The translations under genes and the position numbers were made by a program. The notes below the pieces were generated by a model. The model ran no database searches. It was given only the letters and a program-made list of their open reading frames with translations, and had not been told where the DNA came from. 64,000 nt of DNA from Nocardioides piscis (GTDB lineage Bacteria; Actinomycetota; Actinomycetes; Propionibacteriales; Nocardioidaceae), in the NCBI RefSeq assembly GCF_011300215.1, contig NZ_CP049866.1, forward strand, positions 2,848,501 through 2,912,500. Reading direction: 5' to 3'. Positions 29,556-40,185 of the stretch are shown in pieces. How positions within the stretch are numbered: the stretch's first letter is position 1; each line of letters opens with the position of its first letter.

Positions 29556-30524
29556 ATGGCGAAGTCACCCGGCATCGAGATCGAGGTCGGCGCGCACGTC
29601 GTGCGTGTGAGCAACCCCGACCGCGTCTACTTCCCCGAGTCGGGGGCCACCAAGCTCGACCTGGTGGAGTACTACCTCGCCGTCGGCGACGGCATCGTCA
29701 ACGCGCTGCGCGAGCGGCCGTGCATGCTGCACCGGTTCCCCAAGGGGCTGGCGGGCGACAAGGTGCACCAGAAGCGGATCCCGGCCGGCGCCCCGCCGTG
29801 GGTGGAGACGGTGCGCCTGCACTTCCCGAGATGGAACCGCACCGCCGACGAGCTCTGCGTGACCGAGCTGGCCAGCGTGATCTGGGCGGTGCAGATGTCG
29901 ACGGTCGAGTTCCACCCGTGGAACAGCCGGCGAGCGGACACCGAGTCGCCCGATGAGTGGCGCATCGACCTCGATCCCGGCCCCGAGTGTGAGTGGGAGA
30001 CCGTGCAGCGGGTCGCCCACATCGCCCACGGGGTGCTCGACGAGCTGGGGGCGGTGGGCTTCCCGAAGACGAGCGGCGGGTCCGGGCTCCACATCTACGT
30101 CCGGATCAGGCCCGACCACGGCTTCGGTGACGTACGCCGAGGCGCCCTCGCCTTCGCCCGCGAGGTCGAGCGGCGTGCCGACGGCGACGTGACGACGGCG
30201 TGGTGGCGCAAGGACCGCTCACCCGACCAGCTCTTCGTCGACTACAACCAGAACGCGCGCGACCACACCATCGCAGCGGCATACTCCGTGCGCGGTGTCC
30301 CCAACGCGCGCGTCTCCGCCCCGGTGCACTGGGACGAGATCGACTCCTGCGAGCCCGACGACTTCACGATGTTCACCATGCCCGCCCGCTTCGCCGGGAT
30401 CGGCGACCTGCATGCGGGCATCGACGACGAGGTCTTCGACATCGCGCCGTTGCTGGAGTGGGCGGAGCGTGACGAGGCCGAGGGTGCCGAGCCTCCCGCC
30501 GACCCGGAGTCGCCCAAACCCTAG
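29556..30524 (+). CDS. Stand-alone LigD-type DNA primase-polymerase
   Basis: 322 residues matching the polymerase domain of the end-joining ligase LigD. The metal-binding pair is in RIDLDPGP (D137, D139). The nucleotide loop SGGSGLHIYVRI and the C-terminal DYNQNARDHTIAAAYSVR are conserved. These archaeo-eukaryotic primase-superfamily enzymes fill gaps and insert ribonucleotides at breaks. No ligase, nuclease or Ku gene is adjacent, as with the separate mycobacterial PolD1/PolD2 (PrimPol) genes. A short acidic Pro-rich tail (EGAEPPADPESPKP) ends it. Confidence 0.9.
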   Translation: MAKSPGIEIEVGAHVVRVSNPDRVYFPESGATKLDLVEYYLAVGDGIVNALRERPCMLHRFPKGLAGDKVHQKRIPAGAPPWVETVRLHFPRWNRTADELCVTELASVIWAVQMSTVEFHPWNSRRADTESPDEWRIDLDPGPECEWETVQRVAHIAHGVLDELGAVGFPKTSGGSGLHIYVRIRPDHGFGDVRRGALAFAREVERRADGDVTTAWWRKDRSPDQLFVDYNQNARDHTIAAAYSVRGVPNARVSAPVHWDEIDSCEPDDFTMFTMPARFAGIGDLHAGIDDEVFDIAPLLEWAERDEAEGAEPPADPESPKP

Positions 30525-30527
30525 GCT
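30522..30527 (+). promoter_or_regulatory. -10 box of a likely leaderless promoter for rpe
   Basis: TAGGCT, including the preceding stop codon, ends six bases before the GTG at 30534. Confidence 0.5.
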
Positions 30528-30533
30528 GACCCT

Positions 30534-31196
30534 GTGGGAATCCAGATCACGCCGTCCATCCTCAACGCCGACTTCGCCAAGCTGGGTGAGGAGATCGGGC
30601 GGATCGGGAGCGCCGACTGGGTGCACGTCGACGTCATGGACAACCACTTCGTGCCCAACCTGACCTTCGGCCCGACGATGATCGAGGCGCTCAGCACGGC
30701 GACCGACATCCCGCTCGACGCGCACCTGATGATCGAGGACTGCGACACCCAGGCCCCTCTCTACGCCGAGGCCGGTGCCAGCAGCGTCACCTTCCACGTC
30801 GAGTCGACCAAGGCACCGATCCGGCTGGCCCGCGAGCTGCGCAACCAGGGCGCCCGGGCCAGCATGGCGCTGAAGCCGGCCACCCCCATCGAGCCCTACG
30901 AGGCGCTGCTGCCCGAGCTCGACATGGTGCTGATCATGACGGTGGAGCCCGGCTTCGGGGGCCAGAAGTTCCTGGACCTGTGCCTGCCGAAGATCCGCAC
31001 AGCCCGCGCGCTGATGCGCAAGCATGGGGTGGAGACCTGGCTGCAGGTCGACGGTGGCGTGAGCCTGGAGACGATCGAGCGCTGCGCGGAGGCGGGCGCT
31101 GACGTCTTCGTCGCCGGTAGCGCGGTCTATTCCGCCGCCGACCCTGACGCGATGGTGCGCGAGCTCAGGGCGAAGGCCGAGGCCGCCGTCCCGTGA
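30534..31196 (+). CDS. rpe: Ribulose-phosphate 3-epimerase
   Basis: 220 residues, a TIM barrel interconverting ribulose 5-phosphate and xylulose 5-phosphate. Signature segments are [33 protein letters not shown] (catalytic Asp and metal His), [19 protein letters not shown] and QVDGGVS. Its substrate ribulose 5-phosphate is also the substrate of RibBA encoded 3 kb downstream. GTG start; the stop overlaps the next gene. Confidence 0.95.
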   Translation: MGIQITPSILNADFAKLGEEIGRIGSADWVHVDVMDNHFVPNLTFGPTMIEALSTATDIPLDAHLMIEDCDTQAPLYAEAGASSVTFHVESTKAPIRLARELRNQGARASMALKPATPIEPYEALLPELDMVLIMTVEPGFGGQKFLDLCLPKIRTARALMRKHGVETWLQVDGGVSLETIERCAEAGADVFVAGSAVYSAADPDAMVRELRAKAEAAVP

Positions 31197-31612
31197 AGCG
31201 GCCGGCCACGCTCGACGACATCCACGCCACGGCGCTGGCGATGCCGCACGTCACCGTGGCTCGAGCGGGCACGCTCCCCGTCTACCAGGTCGGCGGCAAG
31301 TCGTTCGTCTTCTTCCGGACACCTCGCCCCGACGCGTTCGATCCGGAGACGGGGGAGCGCTACGACGACGTGATCGTCCTGTGGGTCGCCTCCGTGGGCG
31401 ACAAGCTCGCACTGGTCCAGGACGAGGCCTCGCCGTTCTTCTCGACACCGCACTTCGACGGCCACCCCTCCGTGCTGCTGCGGGGGTCGCGGGTCTCCGA
31501 GGTGGACCGGGACGAGATCGTGGAGCTGGTCCAGGACGCCTGGCTGGCGCAGGCCTCACGTCGCCGCGCCGAGACCTGGCTGCGGGAGCACGCCCTACCC
31601 GACACCAGTTGA
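31193..31612 (+). CDS. MmcQ/YjbR family protein, copy 2
   Basis: 139 residues, same family as the protein at 26794. Matching segments are [27 protein letters not shown] (compare VDPATGEEYDDLLVIRT), [27 protein letters not shown] and [19 protein letters not shown]. Identity between the copies is moderate, so the duplication is old. GTG start overlaps the rpe stop. Role unknown. Confidence 0.8.
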   Translation: MKRPATLDDIHATALAMPHVTVARAGTLPVYQVGGKSFVFFRTPRPDAFDPETGERYDDVIVLWVASVGDKLALVQDEASPFFSTPHFDGHPSVLLRGSRVSEVDRDEIVELVQDAWLAQASRRRAETWLREHALPDTS

Positions 31613-31757
31613 CAGGCGGCGAAGATGCCCCCCGGCGGCACGTCGCGTGGCCGCCGGAGCGGCGGCCGCGGCCGGGCGCGCGCCGGCGTTGCCGACGTCA
31701 CAGCGGACAGGCGCACGAAGACGTCGAGCCGTATGGCAGAGTTCGACCCAGCAAAGA
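31613..31757. other. Intergenic region ahead of the FMN riboswitch
   Basis: 145 bases, no open frame supported. It should carry the rib operon promoter; TATGGC at 31732-31737 is about 20 bases before the aptamer and could serve as -10, but it lacks the final T and no -35 is clear. Confidence 0.4.
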
Positions 31758-31899
31758 GCGTGCTCTGGGGGCGGTGAAACTCCGCACCGGCGGTGACTGG
31801 GTGAAAGTCCGGAAGTCCGCGACCCGGCCACAGCCAGTGGCCGGTTGACCAGGTGGGATTCCTGGACCGACGGTCAAAGTCCGGATGAGAAGAACACGC
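31758..31899 (+). ncRNA. FMN riboswitch (RFN element)
   Basis: Conserved RFN blocks occur in order: GCTCTGGGGGCGGTGAAA, ACCGGCGGTGACTGG, GAAAGTCCGGAAGTCCGCGA, GGTTGACCAGGTGGGATTCC and GACCGACGGTCAAAGTCCGG followed by ATGAGAAGAAC. The closing stem P1 pairs GCGTG (31758-31762) with CACGC (31895-31899). It senses flavin mononucleotide and should repress the rib genes. The expression platform is discussed under findings. Confidence 0.95.
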
Positions 31900-31975
31900 A
31901 CATCGCCAGACGTCCTCCTGATGTCTGCGACCGCGCCCCCGGAGTCCATTTTTCGAAGGACACACGAGGGCAGCG

Positions 31976-33013
31976 ATGACGACCACACCAGCCGAGCAGG
32001 CTGCGATGCGGCGAGCCCTGAAGCTCGCCGCGACTCCTGGCGTGCCGCTCGGCCCCAACCCACGCGTGGGTTGCGTGCTGCTCGACGCCGATGGCGCAGA
32101 GATCGCTGAGGGCTTCCATCGAGGTGCCGGGACCCCGCACGCCGAGGTGGCGGCGCTGACCGAGGCAGGCGAGGCCGCACGAGGCGCGACCGCCGTCGTG
32201 AGCCTGGAACCGTGCAACCACACCGGCCGCACCGGCCCGTGCGTCGAGGCCCTCATCGAGGCAGGCGTACGGCGGGTGGTGTTCGCCCAGCGCGACCCCA
32301 ACCCGGTCGCCGCCGGCGGCGCCGAGGCGCTGCGTGCCGCAGGAGTCGAGGTCGAGGCCGGGGTCATGGCCTCCGTCGCCCGCGGGGTCAACCGTGCCTG
32401 GACCTTCGCCGTCGAGCACGAGCGTCCCTTCGTCACCTGGAAGTTCGCCACCACCCTCGACGGCCGCAGCGCAGCCGCTGACGGGACGAGCCGGTGGATC
32501 AGCGGCACCGACGCCCGCCGTGACACCCACGCGCTGCGCGCCGAGTGCGACGTGCTGATGGTCGGCACCGGCACCGTGCTCGTCGACGACCCCCAGCTCA
32601 CCGTGCGTGACGAGGTCGACCACCCCGTCGCCCACCAGCCACTGCGCGTGGTCATGGGGGAGCGGGAGGTCCCGGCGGCGAGCCGGATCTTCGAGGGCCC
32701 CGGCGAGGCCAGGCACCTGACGACGCGCGACCCGGCCCGGGCGCTGGCGCAGCTCCACGAGGACGGACGTCGCCACGTCTGGCTCGAGGGTGGTCCGACA
32801 CTGGCTGCGGCATTCCTCAGGGCTGATCTCGTGGACGAGGTCATCGCCTACGTCGCGCCGACCTTCCTCGGCGCGGGTGCCAGTGCCGTCGGCGACCTCG
32901 GCATCACCACCATCGGTGACCAGCTGCGCTGGCACCTCAAGCGGGCGGCCGTGATCGGCACTGGCGCCGACGCGACCGTCCGCCTCACCCTCACCCCGAC
33001 AGGAGACAGCTGA
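31976..33013 (+). CDS. ribD: Riboflavin deaminase/reductase
   Basis: 345 residues. The N-terminal pyrimidine deaminase has the zinc set HAE and PCNHTGRTGPC (about 53-87). The C-terminal reductase starts near FVTWKFATTLDGRSA and contains LEGGPTLAAAFL. It converts the GTP-derived pyrimidine toward lumazine precursor. ATG 31976 follows GAGGG (31966-31970), a site that may be hidden by the riboswitch platform. The stop overlaps ribE by one base. Confidence 0.95.
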   Translation: MTTTPAEQAAMRRALKLAATPGVPLGPNPRVGCVLLDADGAEIAEGFHRGAGTPHAEVAALTEAGEAARGATAVVSLEPCNHTGRTGPCVEALIEAGVRRVVFAQRDPNPVAAGGAEALRAAGVEVEAGVMASVARGVNRAWTFAVEHERPFVTWKFATTLDGRSAAADGTSRWISGTDARRDTHALRAECDVLMVGTGTVLVDDPQLTVRDEVDHPVAHQPLRVVMGEREVPAASRIFEGPGEARHLTTRDPARALAQLHEDGRRHVWLEGGPTLAAAFLRADLVDEVIAYVAPTFLGAGASAVGDLGITTIGDQLRWHLKRAAVIGTGADATVRLTLTPTGDS

Positions 33014-33639
33014 TGTTCACAGGCATCGTCGAAGAGCTCGGCACCGTCGAGACGGTCGAACAGCAGGGTGATGCGCTGCGCCTGACCGTCCGCGCCGACG
33101 TGGTCCTCCAGGGCACGGTCCTGGGAGACTCCATCGCAGTCAACGGATGTTGTCTGACTGTCGCAGTGCGCGACGCGGACACCTGGACCGCCGACGTCAT
33201 GCAGGAGACTCTCGACAAGACGTCCCTGGCCGGTGTCGCGCCCGGTGACCGGGTCAACCTCGAACGGGCCGTGACGGTCGAGAAACGACTCGGCGGACAC
33301 ATCGTGCAGGGCCACGTCGACGGCGTCGGAGAGGTGCTGCGCCGCGAGCCCAGCGAGCACTGGGAGCTGGTCGAGGTCGCGATGCCGTCCGAGCTCGGGC
33401 GCTACCTCGTGGACAAGGGCTCCATCACCGTGGACGGCGTCAGCCTCACCGTCGTCGAGGCCAAGGACACCAGCTTCACCGTCAGCCTGATCCCCGAGAC
33501 CCTCGCGCGCACCACGCTCGGGGCTCGGCAGCCCGGCGACCGCGTCAACCTCGAGGTGGACGTCATCGCCAAGCATGTCGAGAAGCTGCTGGCCAGTGGA
33601 TACCTGGACCCGACGGAGAAGTCGAGGCACGACACGTGA
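33013..33639 (+). CDS. ribE: Riboflavin synthase alpha chain
   Basis: 208 residues made of two homologous lumazine-binding barrels. The first begins [13 protein letters not shown]; the second [14 protein letters not shown]. Cys-containing NGCCLTV in the first and DGVSLTVVE in the second are typical. It disproportionates two lumazine molecules into riboflavin. ATG overlaps ribD. Confidence 0.95.
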   Translation: MFTGIVEELGTVETVEQQGDALRLTVRADVVLQGTVLGDSIAVNGCCLTVAVRDADTWTADVMQETLDKTSLAGVAPGDRVNLERAVTVEKRLGGHIVQGHVDGVGEVLRREPSEHWELVEVAMPSELGRYLVDKGSITVDGVSLTVVEAKDTSFTVSLIPETLARTTLGARQPGDRVNLEVDVIAKHVEKLLASGYLDPTEKSRHDT

Positions 33640-33706
33640 GCCTCGTCGTCCGGTCACGTGCCTCCAGGACCTCTCTACCCACCCCCGAACTGCAAGGAGC
33701 TTCCGC

Positions 33707-35436
<1,730 letters not shown>

Positions 35437-35447
35437 GCTTGCGACCT

Positions 35448-35711
35448 GTGAAGACGTTTGAGGAGCTCTGGGCCGAGCTGAGCGAGAAGGCCGCCACCCG
35501 TCCCGAGGGCTCAGGCACTGTCCAGCAGCTCGACGCCGGGGTGCATGCGATCGGCAAGAAGCTGATCGAGGAGGCCGCGGAATCGTGGATGGCGGCCGAG
35601 CACGAGGGCAAGGACGCGACCGCGCTCGAGATCAGCCAGCTGCTCTACCACGCCCAGGTGCTGATGCTCGCCAGCGGACTCACCCTCGACGACGTCTACG
35701 CCCACCTCTGA
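35448..35711 (+). CDS. hisE: Phosphoribosyl-ATP pyrophosphohydrolase
   Basis: 87 residues from GTG 35448, the usual HisE size. [14 protein letters not shown] and the metal-binding [18 protein letters not shown] and [14 protein letters not shown] show the all-alpha MazG-like fold. Second step of histidine synthesis. It follows ribH by 11 bases and is followed by hisG, an order known from other actinobacteria such as Streptomyces. Confidence 0.94.
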   Translation: MKTFEELWAELSEKAATRPEGSGTVQQLDAGVHAIGKKLIEEAAESWMAAEHEGKDATALEISQLLYHAQVLMLASGLTLDDVYAHL

Positions 35712-35728
35712 GAACCGGTGCCCCACTG

Positions 35729-36574
35729 ATGACCCTCCGCATCGCCGTACCCAACAAGGGTGCGCTGTCCGTGGCCGCGAGCGAGATCCTGCGCGAGGCC
35801 GGCTACCGCCAGCGCAGCGACAACAAGGAGCTCGCCCTGATCGACGCCGAGAACGGTGTCGAGTTCTTCTACCTCCGCCCCCGCGACATCGCCCTGTATG
35901 TCGGTGAGGGGACGCTCGACGTCGGCATCACCGGCCGTGACCTGCTCCTCGACTCCGGCGCCACCGCCACCGAGGTCATGCAGCTGGGGTTCGGCCGGTC
36001 GCGCTTCCACTTCGCGGGGCCGGCGGGGGAGTTCACCACCCTCGAGCAGCTCTCCGGCAAGCGCATCGCCACGTCCTATGTCGGCGTCGTCGAGGCGTTC
36101 CTGGCCGCGCGGGGGATCGATGCCTCGGTGACGCGCCTCGACGGGGCGGTCGAGACGAGCATCAAGCTCGGCGTCGCCGACGTGATCGCTGATGTCGTCG
36201 AGACGGGTTCGACCCTGCGGGCGGCCGGCCTGGCGACGTTCGGAGAGGTGATCCTCGACTCCGAGGCCGTCATGATCGCGCGTGGCGACTCCGACATCGA
36301 GGGCTTCGAGATCTTCCGGAGGCGGGTCGAGGGGGTCCTCGTCGCGCGCAGCTTCGTGATGATGGACTACGACATCGAGCAGACCAGCCTCGAGCGCGCG
36401 GCCGGGCTCGCACCCGGTCTGGAGGGTCCCACCATCTCGCCCCTCGGCAAGGAGGGCTGGGTGGCAGTGCGCGTCATGGTCCCGAGGGCGGGCTCGCAGC
36501 GGCTGATGGACGACCTCTACGAGGTCGGCGCTCGTGCGATCCTGCTCACCGACATCCACGCCTGCCGGCTCTGA
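35729..36574 (+). CDS. hisG: ATP phosphoribosyltransferase, long form
   Basis: 281 residues from ATG 35729. It catalyses the first histidine step. MTLRIAVPNKGALS is the family start; the PRPP site is near DVIADVVETGSTLRAAGL. The C-terminal about 75 residues form the ACT-like histidine-feedback domain of long HisG, so no HisZ is needed. Cotranscribed with hisE. Confidence 0.95.
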   Translation: MTLRIAVPNKGALSVAASEILREAGYRQRSDNKELALIDAENGVEFFYLRPRDIALYVGEGTLDVGITGRDLLLDSGATATEVMQLGFGRSRFHFAGPAGEFTTLEQLSGKRIATSYVGVVEAFLAARGIDASVTRLDGAVETSIKLGVADVIADVVETGSTLRAAGLATFGEVILDSEAVMIARGDSDIEGFEIFRRRVEGVLVARSFVMMDYDIEQTSLERAAGLAPGLEGPTISPLGKEGWVAVRVMVPRAGSQRLMDDLYEVGARAILLTDIHACRL

Positions 36575-36582
36575 GGGCGCTG

Positions 36583-37023
36583 ATGAGCAGCGTCGAGCCA
36601 GTCACCCTGCCGCACACCTGGCGCCCGCTGGGCGTGCGAGTGGCCGTGGTGTTCTTCGGCAGCATGCTGGTCTTGGTGTGCGCCTTCGCGTGGCTCGGGT
36701 TCGACCCCGAGATCCGCGCCAAGTTCACGGTCTTCCAGCGCTCCACGCTGCTCGGCCTCGGGCTGCTCTATGCCGCCGTGGGTCACGCGCTGGCCCGGTC
36801 GCGGGTCGAGGCGTCCCAGCAGGGGCTGCACGTCGTCAACGGCTACAAGTCGCGCGACTACGAATGGGCCGAGGTCGTCGCCATCCACCTGACGGCCGGC
36901 AGCCCGTGGGCCACCATCGACCTCGCGGACGGGACCACCGCCTCGATCCTGGCCCTCCAGGGCTCTGACGGCGAGCGCGCCCGCCTGGCTGTGCGTCAGC
37001 TGCGTGGCCTGATCAACCGCTGA
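36583..37023 (+). CDS. PH-domain membrane protein
   Basis: 146 residues. Two membrane spans (about 19-38 and 54-68) precede a bacterial PH-like domain starting near SRVEASQQGLHVVNGYKSRDYEWAEVVAIHL, as in bPH2-type proteins. Function unknown. It starts nine bases after hisG and its last 11 bases overlap the convergent epimerase gene. Confidence 0.8.
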   Translation: MSSVEPVTLPHTWRPLGVRVAVVFFGSMLVLVCAFAWLGFDPEIRAKFTVFQRSTLLGLGLLYAAVGHALARSRVEASQQGLHVVNGYKSRDYEWAEVVAIHLTAGSPWATIDLADGTTASILALQGSDGERARLAVRQLRGLINR

Positions 37024-37960
37024 GAGCACGGTCGGCGGGAATCGCGCGGATCCCCCACGTCACGGACATCTCGTCCCCGTCCTGGCCGCTCGGCGAGAGG
37101 GTGCGCAGGTCGGTGCCCGACCTGAAGGCGTCGGGTGGGGCCGTCATCGGCTCAACGGCGAGCGATCGGCGCTCCTTGCCCGGCACGTCGTCAGCGCTGT
37201 AGATCTGCAGCCACCGGATCTGCTCGTCGACCCACAGCGCAGTCCCGGGACCGCCGCGAGCCGAGCGGAGGGTGACGGTGGCGACGCCGTCGACCCGGTC
37301 CAGGTCGCCGTACGCCTCGTTGAACTGCGCGGCGCCGATGATCCTGGCCCTGCGGAAGTCGTGCTCGTCATCGACGCCCACGGTCTCGACCGGGATCAGG
37401 CGCTCGTCGTTGACGGTGCGGGTCGCAGCGGGCAGCGTGAGCTCCAGCTGGTCGATGGCACCGTTGGTCGGGGTGTCGAGGCTCAGGTAGGGATGGGCGC
37501 CGCAGGCGTACGGCGCGGGCTGACCGCTGAGGTTCCTCGCGGTCTGCACCACGGTCAGCCCGTCTCCGTCGAGGTGGTAGTCGACGCGCAGCTCGAGCGT
37601 CCACGGATAGCCGGTCTGGGCCATCAGGCGGTGGCGCAGCGACACCGAGTGGGCCGTGTGCTCCTGGAGTCCCCACCCCGCCCAGCGAGCCAGCCCGTGA
37701 GAGGCGTTCGACCGTTTCGGCTCCGTGAGCGCCAGCTGCAGGTCGCGACCGGCGAAGGTGTACTTGCCGTCGCGGATCCTGTTCGGCCACGGCATCAGCA
37801 GCTGGCCGCGTCCGCCGTGCGACATCTCGTCGACGTCGAATCCGTCGACAAGCTGGCGATCGGCGTGTGTCAGGAGCCGCAGGGCCGCACCGCTCTCGGT
37901 GATGACGGCGCGGTAGCCGGCTGCTGCGATCTCGAACTGCTTCCCCGACGGGTGCTCCAT
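37013..37960 (-). CDS. Aldose 1-epimerase family protein
   Basis: 315 residues from ATG 37960 (MEHPSGKQFE), which is six bases after a CAGACT -10-like box; an in-frame start at 37975 is less likely. Galactose mutarotase fold: PWPNRIRDGKYTF, SNASHGLARWAGW with the catalytic His, CGAHPYLSL with the second His, and VEPMTAPPDAFRSG near the end with Glu. It interconverts sugar anomers; the substrate is unknown. Confidence 0.88.
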   Translation of the reverse strand: MEHPSGKQFEIAAAGYRAVITESGAALRLLTHADRQLVDGFDVDEMSHGGRGQLLMPWPNRIRDGKYTFAGRDLQLALTEPKRSNASHGLARWAGWGLQEHTAHSVSLRHRLMAQTGYPWTLELRVDYHLDGDGLTVVQTARNLSGQPAPYACGAHPYLSLDTPTNGAIDQLELTLPAATRTVNDERLIPVETVGVDDEHDFRRARIIGAAQFNEAYGDLDRVDGVATVTLRSARGGPGTALWVDEQIRWLQIYSADDVPGKERRSLAVEPMTAPPDAFRSGTDLRTLSPSGQDGDEMSVTWGIRAIPADRALSG

Positions 37961-37996
37961 GCACCCAGTCTGCACGGTCGTGCGGAGCCGACCAGG

Positions 37997-38551
37997 TCAG
38001 TCGTTGGTGTCGACCACGAGGTCGGCGCGACGGTCGGTGCCCTCCTTGGCCAGCATCGCCTGCTCGTCGTCCTGCCACTGGATCCACTGGTCACGCACCG
38101 CTGCGCCGTCGCGATCGAGACCGCGCTCCAGGCGCGTGGCCTGGGTGGAGTCCAGCCACACGAGGAGCGTGATCAGGTCGCTCCAGGAACGGTGCCCGGC
38201 CCCCACTCCCTCGATCACCAGCAGGGGGGAGGGGTCGACGGTGACCTCCTCGACGAACGCGTCCTGATCCCAGTCCCACCGGCGGTAGGTGCCCGGACGA
38301 CCGGACGCGAGCTCGTGCAGCAGCGGACCCACCTGGTCGGCCACCCGGTCCAGTCCTCGCCAACCCGGATAGAAGTCGTCCAGGTGCAGGACGCGGCACC
38401 TAGCCTGTGCGCGCACAGCGGCAGCGAGCGTCGTCTTGCCCGAGCCGGCGAGACCGTCGATGCAGATCAGCCGGCCCTGGCCGAGGGTCGCGGGTCGAGC
38501 CAGTGCCGACGCCAGGACCCGAGCGGCGATCGAGGCGGGGTCAGAACGCAT
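37997..38551 (-). CDS. Uridine kinase-like P-loop protein
   Basis: 184 residues. Walker A is GLAGSGKTTLA (about 33-43). LHLDDFYPGW has the DDxY motif of the uridine kinase/phosphoribulokinase group, and LLVIEGVGAG is the second nucleotide strand. It probably phosphorylates a nucleoside or sugar; the substrate is unproven. Its start overlaps the end of the upstream aldolase gene by 11 bases. Confidence 0.85.
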   Translation of the reverse strand: MRSDPASIAARVLASALARPATLGQGRLICIDGLAGSGKTTLAAAVRAQARCRVLHLDDFYPGWRGLDRVADQVGPLLHELASGRPGTYRRWDWDQDAFVEEVTVDPSPLLVIEGVGAGHRSWSDLITLLVWLDSTQATRLERGLDRDGAAVRDQWIQWQDDEQAMLAKEGTDRRADLVVDTND

Positions 38552-39758
38552 GCCCGAGGCCGCGATACGTCGGCACCGACGTCACGATGTCGGACCCGCT
38601 GACCAGGTGGGCGGTGTTGACGTGCTCGAACAGCTCGCCCGACTTGGCGTGACGGAACCAGACCAGGTCGCCGATCTGCAGGGATGCGGCCGGGTGACCG
38701 GTCAACGGGGTCTGGACCTCGCCCGCCCCCTCGAGGCCCGTCAGGTGCAGCCCGGCCGGTGCCCACGGGATGGGAGCGCGGTCGTCTCCCACTGGTCCGG
38801 AGGCGATCAGGCCGCCGCCGTGGACCGTCGCCAGCCCGGGGGCGGGCTTGCGGCTGACGCGCAGGCCGAAGAAGGCCGCCGGGCGGGGGGTGAAGGACTG
38901 GTAGTGGTCGAACAGGCCGGGGACGAGGAGGCCGGACCCGGCAGCGATCTCGGTGACTGCCGCGTCGGCGGCCGTGGCCTCGACCGAACCTGATCCACCG
39001 CCGTTCCAGAACTCCAGGTCGACGAGCTGTCGGAGCTCCTGGGCAAGGACCCGCCGTCGCTCCTCCAGCTGCGCCATCGACGCGCGCTTGAGCCGGCGCA
39101 CGACGAGGGACTTCGCCCGCTGGCCGGGCACGTCGTCGGGCACGCCCGCGACCTGGCCCTCGTAGGTCATCACCCCGACGAGGCGGAAACCCTCACGTGC
39201 CTGCACAGCGCGCGCCAGCTCGAGGATCGGTGCCTTGTCGTGGAGGGGTGACCGCTTCGGGCCGACGTGCTGGCTGCCCAGACGCAGTCCGGCGTCGATG
39301 TCGAGCGCAACCCTGACCTGCACCGCCTTGGACGTGCGGACCGAGTCGATGAGCTCCAGGTGAGCCCGGTCGTCGATCATCACCGTGATGGCGGCGGCAG
39401 ACGAGGGGGAGGCGACCAGGTCAGCGATCGCGCCGCGGTCGACCGTCGGATAGGCGACCACCACGTCATCGGTGACGCCCAGGTCGTGGAGCACGAGCGC
39501 TTCTCGAAGCGTGTAGGCCAGGACGCCGTGGAAGCCCGGCAGGGCCAGGGCGCGCTCGATCAGGGCGGGCACCCGCAGCGACTTCGACGCGACGCGGATC
39601 GGCTTGCCCCCGGCACGGCGCGCCAGGTCCGCAGCATTCGCGTCGAAGGCGTCGAGGTCCACGATGGCGATCGGCGTGGACAGGGGGTCGCGATGGCCTG
39701 CGACCGCAGCGTTGAGCCGGGCCGTGAGGCGGTTTCGCGCGATGAAGTCCGCCGTCAT
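38541..39758 (-). CDS. PLP-dependent amino acid deaminase/aldolase (alanine-racemase fold)
   Basis: 405 residues from ATG 39758, overlapping the membrane-protein gene in ATGA. The N-terminal alanine-racemase barrel carries the PLP lysine in PIRVASKSLRVPAL (about 54). The C-terminal domain has the metal-type end FRHAKSGELFEHVNTAHL, as in D-threonine aldolase / D-serine deaminase relatives. It likely acts on a beta-hydroxy D-amino acid. Precise activity not determinable. Confidence 0.85.
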   Translation of the reverse strand: MTADFIARNRLTARLNAAVAGHRDPLSTPIAIVDLDAFDANAADLARRAGGKPIRVASKSLRVPALIERALALPGFHGVLAYTLREALVLHDLGVTDDVVVAYPTVDRGAIADLVASPSSAAAITVMIDDRAHLELIDSVRTSKAVQVRVALDIDAGLRLGSQHVGPKRSPLHDKAPILELARAVQAREGFRLVGVMTYEGQVAGVPDDVPGQRAKSLVVRRLKRASMAQLEERRRVLAQELRQLVDLEFWNGGGSGSVEATAADAAVTEIAAGSGLLVPGLFDHYQSFTPRPAAFFGLRVSRKPAPGLATVHGGGLIASGPVGDDRAPIPWAPAGLHLTGLEGAGEVQTPLTGHPAASLQIGDLVWFRHAKSGELFEHVNTAHLVSGSDIVTSVPTYRGLGHAF

Positions 39759-40153
39759 CTGTCTCCCCGCTTCTTCAGCAGGGCCTCGATGTCCGCCAGG
39801 TCGCGGTCGATCGGCGCGGGAGTCACCCGGTCTCGGCTCGATGCTGCGATCCCCAGCTGCCGGTCGCGCAGGAACCCGCCCGTGATGATGAGGAGCACCC
39901 CCGTGGCGCCGAGCACGATCCCGGCCCAGGTGATCGGGCTGAGGACCAGGCCAGCGGCCCAGTCGGCGACTGCGGTGGCCGTGCGGGTGACGAGCTCGAG
40001 GGTGCCCGTGAGCCAGGCTGCGGCCGGGAGCATGGAGAATCCGAGTGTGCGTATGCCGCTGGGCAGGCCGCGCCGGCGATAGGACACCCAGGTCCAGGCG
40101 AGTCCCAGCAGGGTCAGGGTGGCGGCGAATGCCGCCCACGTTGCCTCGTCCAC
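39755..40153 (-). CDS. Small membrane protein of unknown function
   Basis: 132 residues with three hydrophobic spans (about 6-24, 36-54 and 70-92) and a charged C-terminal tail (DRDLADIEALLKKRGDR). GTG start at 40153. It begins the leftward group ending at 37997, with coupled overlaps suggesting one operon. No family recognised. Confidence 0.75.
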   Translation of the reverse strand: MDEATWAAFAATLTLLGLAWTWVSYRRRGLPSGIRTLGFSMLPAAAWLTGTLELVTRTATAVADWAAGLVLSPITWAGIVLGATGVLLIITGGFLRDRQLGIAASSRDRVTPAPIDRDLADIEALLKKRGDR

Positions 40154-40185
40154 GTGGCCAGACTTCCACAGTGGACAATGGCGGC

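Noticed and set aside
31885..32109. Small open frame between the FMN riboswitch and ribD
   Set aside because: It runs out of frame into ribD, has no Shine-Dalgarno and an unconserved sequence.
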